Below are positions 5,559 through 6,511 of a stretch of 6,511 nt of DNA, one piece after another (position 1 is the first letter of the stretch; each line of letters begins with the position of its first letter). Source of the stretch: Prolixibacteraceae bacterium (GTDB taxonomy: Bacteria > Bacteroidota > Bacteroidia > Bacteroidales > Prolixibacteraceae); assembly GCA_014380255.1 (NCBI GenBank), contig JACMKG010000282.1, positions 1 to 6,511 of the forward strand. The letters run 5' to 3'. A program made the position numbers and the translations under genes. The notes beneath the pieces were generated by a model. It did no database searches. It was not told where the DNA came from and saw only the letters and a list, made by a program, of their open reading frames with translations.

Positions 5559-5566
5559 TAATTTTG
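5559..5566 (+). promoter_or_regulatory. Probable -7 promoter element of the HYC_CC_PP gene
   Basis: TAATTTTG is an exact TAnnTTTG match 52 bp before the ATG at 5619. The -33 region (about 5535-5542) is T-rich but has no good TTG at the usual 17-23 bp spacing, which would fit a promoter needing an activator. Confidence 0.55.
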
Positions 5567-5618
5567 GCGCTTGAACTATTGATAGAAAAAACAATTTTAT
5601 CTATGTTTGTGTTTTAGC

Positions 5619-6041
5619 ATGCAGATGAAGAATATACTTACCATACTTTTAGCCTCCTTCATTCTCCTATCCGGAATGCAACTCTCTATTGCCAGGCATT
5701 TCTGCGGTGGAGAGATGGCTGATGTGCAAATCACTTTTTCAAAGGAGAATGCATCATGTGGTATGGATATGGATAATACAGCTTGTTCTGAACATGAGGA
5801 TATTGCTTCTAATTGCTGCAGAAATGAATTCTCTATGCTGGATGTGGATGATTATTTGAATTCCTCTTCCAAGCAGGTGAAGGAAATATCACAGCCTGTC
5901 TTTGAGCTGTTTTTCCTTCCTTTAATACAATCTTTATACTCTTTAGATGCAGCTTTACAGACTCGTACAGATGCCAGTCCGCCTGAAGTGCTGGTGGCCA
6001 ATGCTGTAAGCCTGCCCAAAATATGCGTTTTCCGAATTTGA
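5619..6041 (+). CDS. HYC_CC_PP family exported Cys-rich protein
   Basis: A 140-residue protein from the first ATG; an equally good start lies two codons on at 5625 (MKNILTILL). A signal peptide or membrane anchor covers residues 4-25. The family landmarks appear in order: HFC (27-29, in place of the usual HYC), CC (66-67), PP (121-122), and a C-terminal ICVFRI. In between lies a Cys/Met/His/Asp-rich stretch (CGMDMDNTACSEHE, 47-60), and a second hydrophobic segment (FELFFLPLIQSLYSL) at 96-109. The biochemical role is not established. From what I recall, these Bacteroidota proteins often sit beside heavy-metal-associated proteins, and one follows here. With the Met/Cys/His stretch this suggests metal binding in the envelope, probably copper. 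It is divergent from the tlpA-like gene. Confidence 0.85.
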   Translation: MQMKNILTILLASFILLSGMQLSIARHFCGGEMADVQITFSKENASCGMDMDNTACSEHEDIASNCCRNEFSMLDVDDYLNSSSKQVKEISQPVFELFFLPLIQSLYSLDAALQTRTDASPPEVLVANAVSLPKICVFRI

Positions 6042-6054
6042 TGTACATATAGCC

Positions 6055-6099
6055 CATCTTTCTGTCTGACAGGTTATTTAACCTCTAAAGGGAAAGATG
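6055..6099 (+). promoter_or_regulatory. Multi-stem structure upstream of the HMA gene
   Basis: The outer arms CATCTTT (6055-6061) and AAAGATG (6093-6099) pair perfectly. They enclose two overlapping palindromes, CTGTC-T-GACAG (6062-6072) and AGGTTA-TT-TAACCT (6071-6084). The second palindrome is centred about 26 bp before the -7 element, covering the -33 region, which is a good operator position. The region begins 13 bp after the HYC_CC_PP stop, so it could instead act in RNA as an attenuator. Function is inferred. Confidence 0.45.
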
Positions 6100-6103
6100 T
6101 TGA

Positions 6104-6111
6104 TAGTTTTG
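6104..6111 (+). promoter_or_regulatory. Probable -7 promoter element of the HMA gene
   Basis: TAGTTTTG is an exact TAnnTTTG match 64 bp before the ATG at 6176. No good TTG lies 17-23 bp upstream; that interval instead holds the palindrome at 6071-6084, hinting at regulated transcription. It would let the HMA gene be transcribed apart from the HYC_CC_PP gene. Confidence 0.5.
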
Positions 6112-6134
6112 TACCGGTTCCAACTTTCCGGTAC
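6111..6134 (+). promoter_or_regulatory. Inverted repeat at the predicted transcript start of the HMA gene
   Basis: GTACCGG (6111-6117) and CCGGTAC (6128-6134) are perfect inverted copies around a 10-bp loop. The predicted start (about 6117) falls in the left arm, so as DNA it could be an operator blocking initiation. As RNA only the right arm would be fully transcribed, so a leader hairpin is less likely. Confidence 0.5.
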
Positions 6135-6175
6135 CTTAAATCATTATAATCCATTAATATCAAATTCAAAATACA

Positions 6176-6511
6176 ATGAAAACGGTAAAAATCATGTTGG
6201 TTGCCTTTCTGGCAATTGCTCTGAATGTAAACTCAGATGCTCAGGGCGTTCAATCAAAAACTACTAATAAGACTGAAACTATGAAGGTTTCAGGCAAGTG
6301 TAACATGTGTAAGGCTACCATCGAGAAAGCCGCCAAAGTAGAAGGGGTAAGTAAAGCGGAATGGGATACCAAGACCAAAACGCTGGCATTAACGTATGAT
6401 CCTTCAAAGACAACGGTTGATCAGGTAGGTAAGAAAGTAGCCGCATCGGGCTATGATAATGAGAAAGCAAAAGCGGATGATAAAGCATACAATGCTTTAC
6501 ACAGCTGCTGC
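6176..6511 (+). CDS. Exported heavy-metal-associated (HMA) domain protein, cut by window end
   Basis: An open frame of 112 codons runs off the window without a stop. Residues 1-22 are a signal peptide (core IMLVAFLAIAL, likely cleavage after SDA). The HMA domain follows from about residue 34, with the metal-binding GKCNMC (Cys42, Cys45) in the usual first loop, then VEGVSKAEWDTKTKTLALTYDPSKTTVDQVGKKVAASGYD, the typical ferredoxin-like pattern ending in Gly-Tyr-Asp. A His-Ser-Cys-Cys sequence at 109-112 lies at the edge and may be an extra metal site. The family binds soft metals such as Cu(I), and the exported form suggests an envelope metal chaperone or sink. It is probably nearly complete, because homologues end soon after such a CC. 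It is co-oriented with the HYC_CC_PP gene 134 bp upstream but has its own candidate promoter. Confidence 0.88.
   Translation, partial: MKTVKIMLVAFLAIALNVNSDAQGVQSKTTNKTETMKVSGKCNMCKATIEKAAKVEGVSKAEWDTKTKTLALTYDPSKTTVDQVGKKVAASGYDNEKAKADDKAYNALHSCC

Noticed and set aside
5833..6057. Minus-strand 74-codon frame opposite the HYC_CC_PP gene
   Set aside because: It is antisense to a recognised gene, has no promoter, and its composition gives no support.

Overview
This window looks like chromosomal DNA of a member of the Bacteroidota. Three things support this. Three promoters carry an exact -7 element of the Bacteroidota type (TAnnTTTG), and two of these also have a well-spaced TTG/TTTG at about -33. 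Start codons lack Shine-Dalgarno sequences. The protein families include a Bacteroidota-type GH57 protein, a HYC_CC_PP family protein and a TlpA-like thioredoxin. The base composition is moderately AT-rich. I cannot name a genus.

Layout. Positions 1-575 hold no convincing gene and are rich in repeats: an 11-bp-phased heptamer array folded into a 32-bp inverted repeat (2-96), and REP-like hairpin units (282-440). On the minus strand follow a tRNA-Pro(GGG) (617-690) with its own promoter (704-734) and an intrinsic terminator (570-605), a GH57 alpha-amylase-like protein with altered catalytic motifs (750-2021), a nested inverted repeat (2061-2208), and an unrecognised 90-residue protein (2250-2522) with a terminator-like hairpin at its stop codon. 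On the plus strand, trxB (2818-3858) and ridA (3884-4261) form a likely operon driven by a clear promoter at 2764-2793.

The 667-bp space between ridA and the convergent tlpA-like gene is packed with structure: a heptanucleotide repeat starting 1 bp after the ridA stop, a strong terminator (4498-4532), a 155-bp palindromic element built from six copies of one octamer (4651-4805), and another inverted repeat (4816-4873). A secreted TlpA/ResA-like thiol oxidoreductase (4929-5444, minus) is divergent from a HYC_CC_PP family exported Cys-rich protein (5619-6041, plus). After a 134-bp spacer full of small palindromes comes an exported heavy-metal-associated (HMA) domain protein, cut off by the window end (6176 onward).

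How the genes may work together. TrxB supplies reduced thioredoxin in the cytoplasm, and RidA removes reactive enamine/imine intermediates. The right end looks like an envelope metal and thiol module, probably for copper: two exported Cys-rich proteins next to an exported thiol-disulfide oxidoreductase. The metal identity and the functional link are inferences. The most interesting unexplained material is the non-coding palindromic and phased repeats, the degenerate GH57 catalytic motifs, and the palindromes overlapping the HMA gene promoter.
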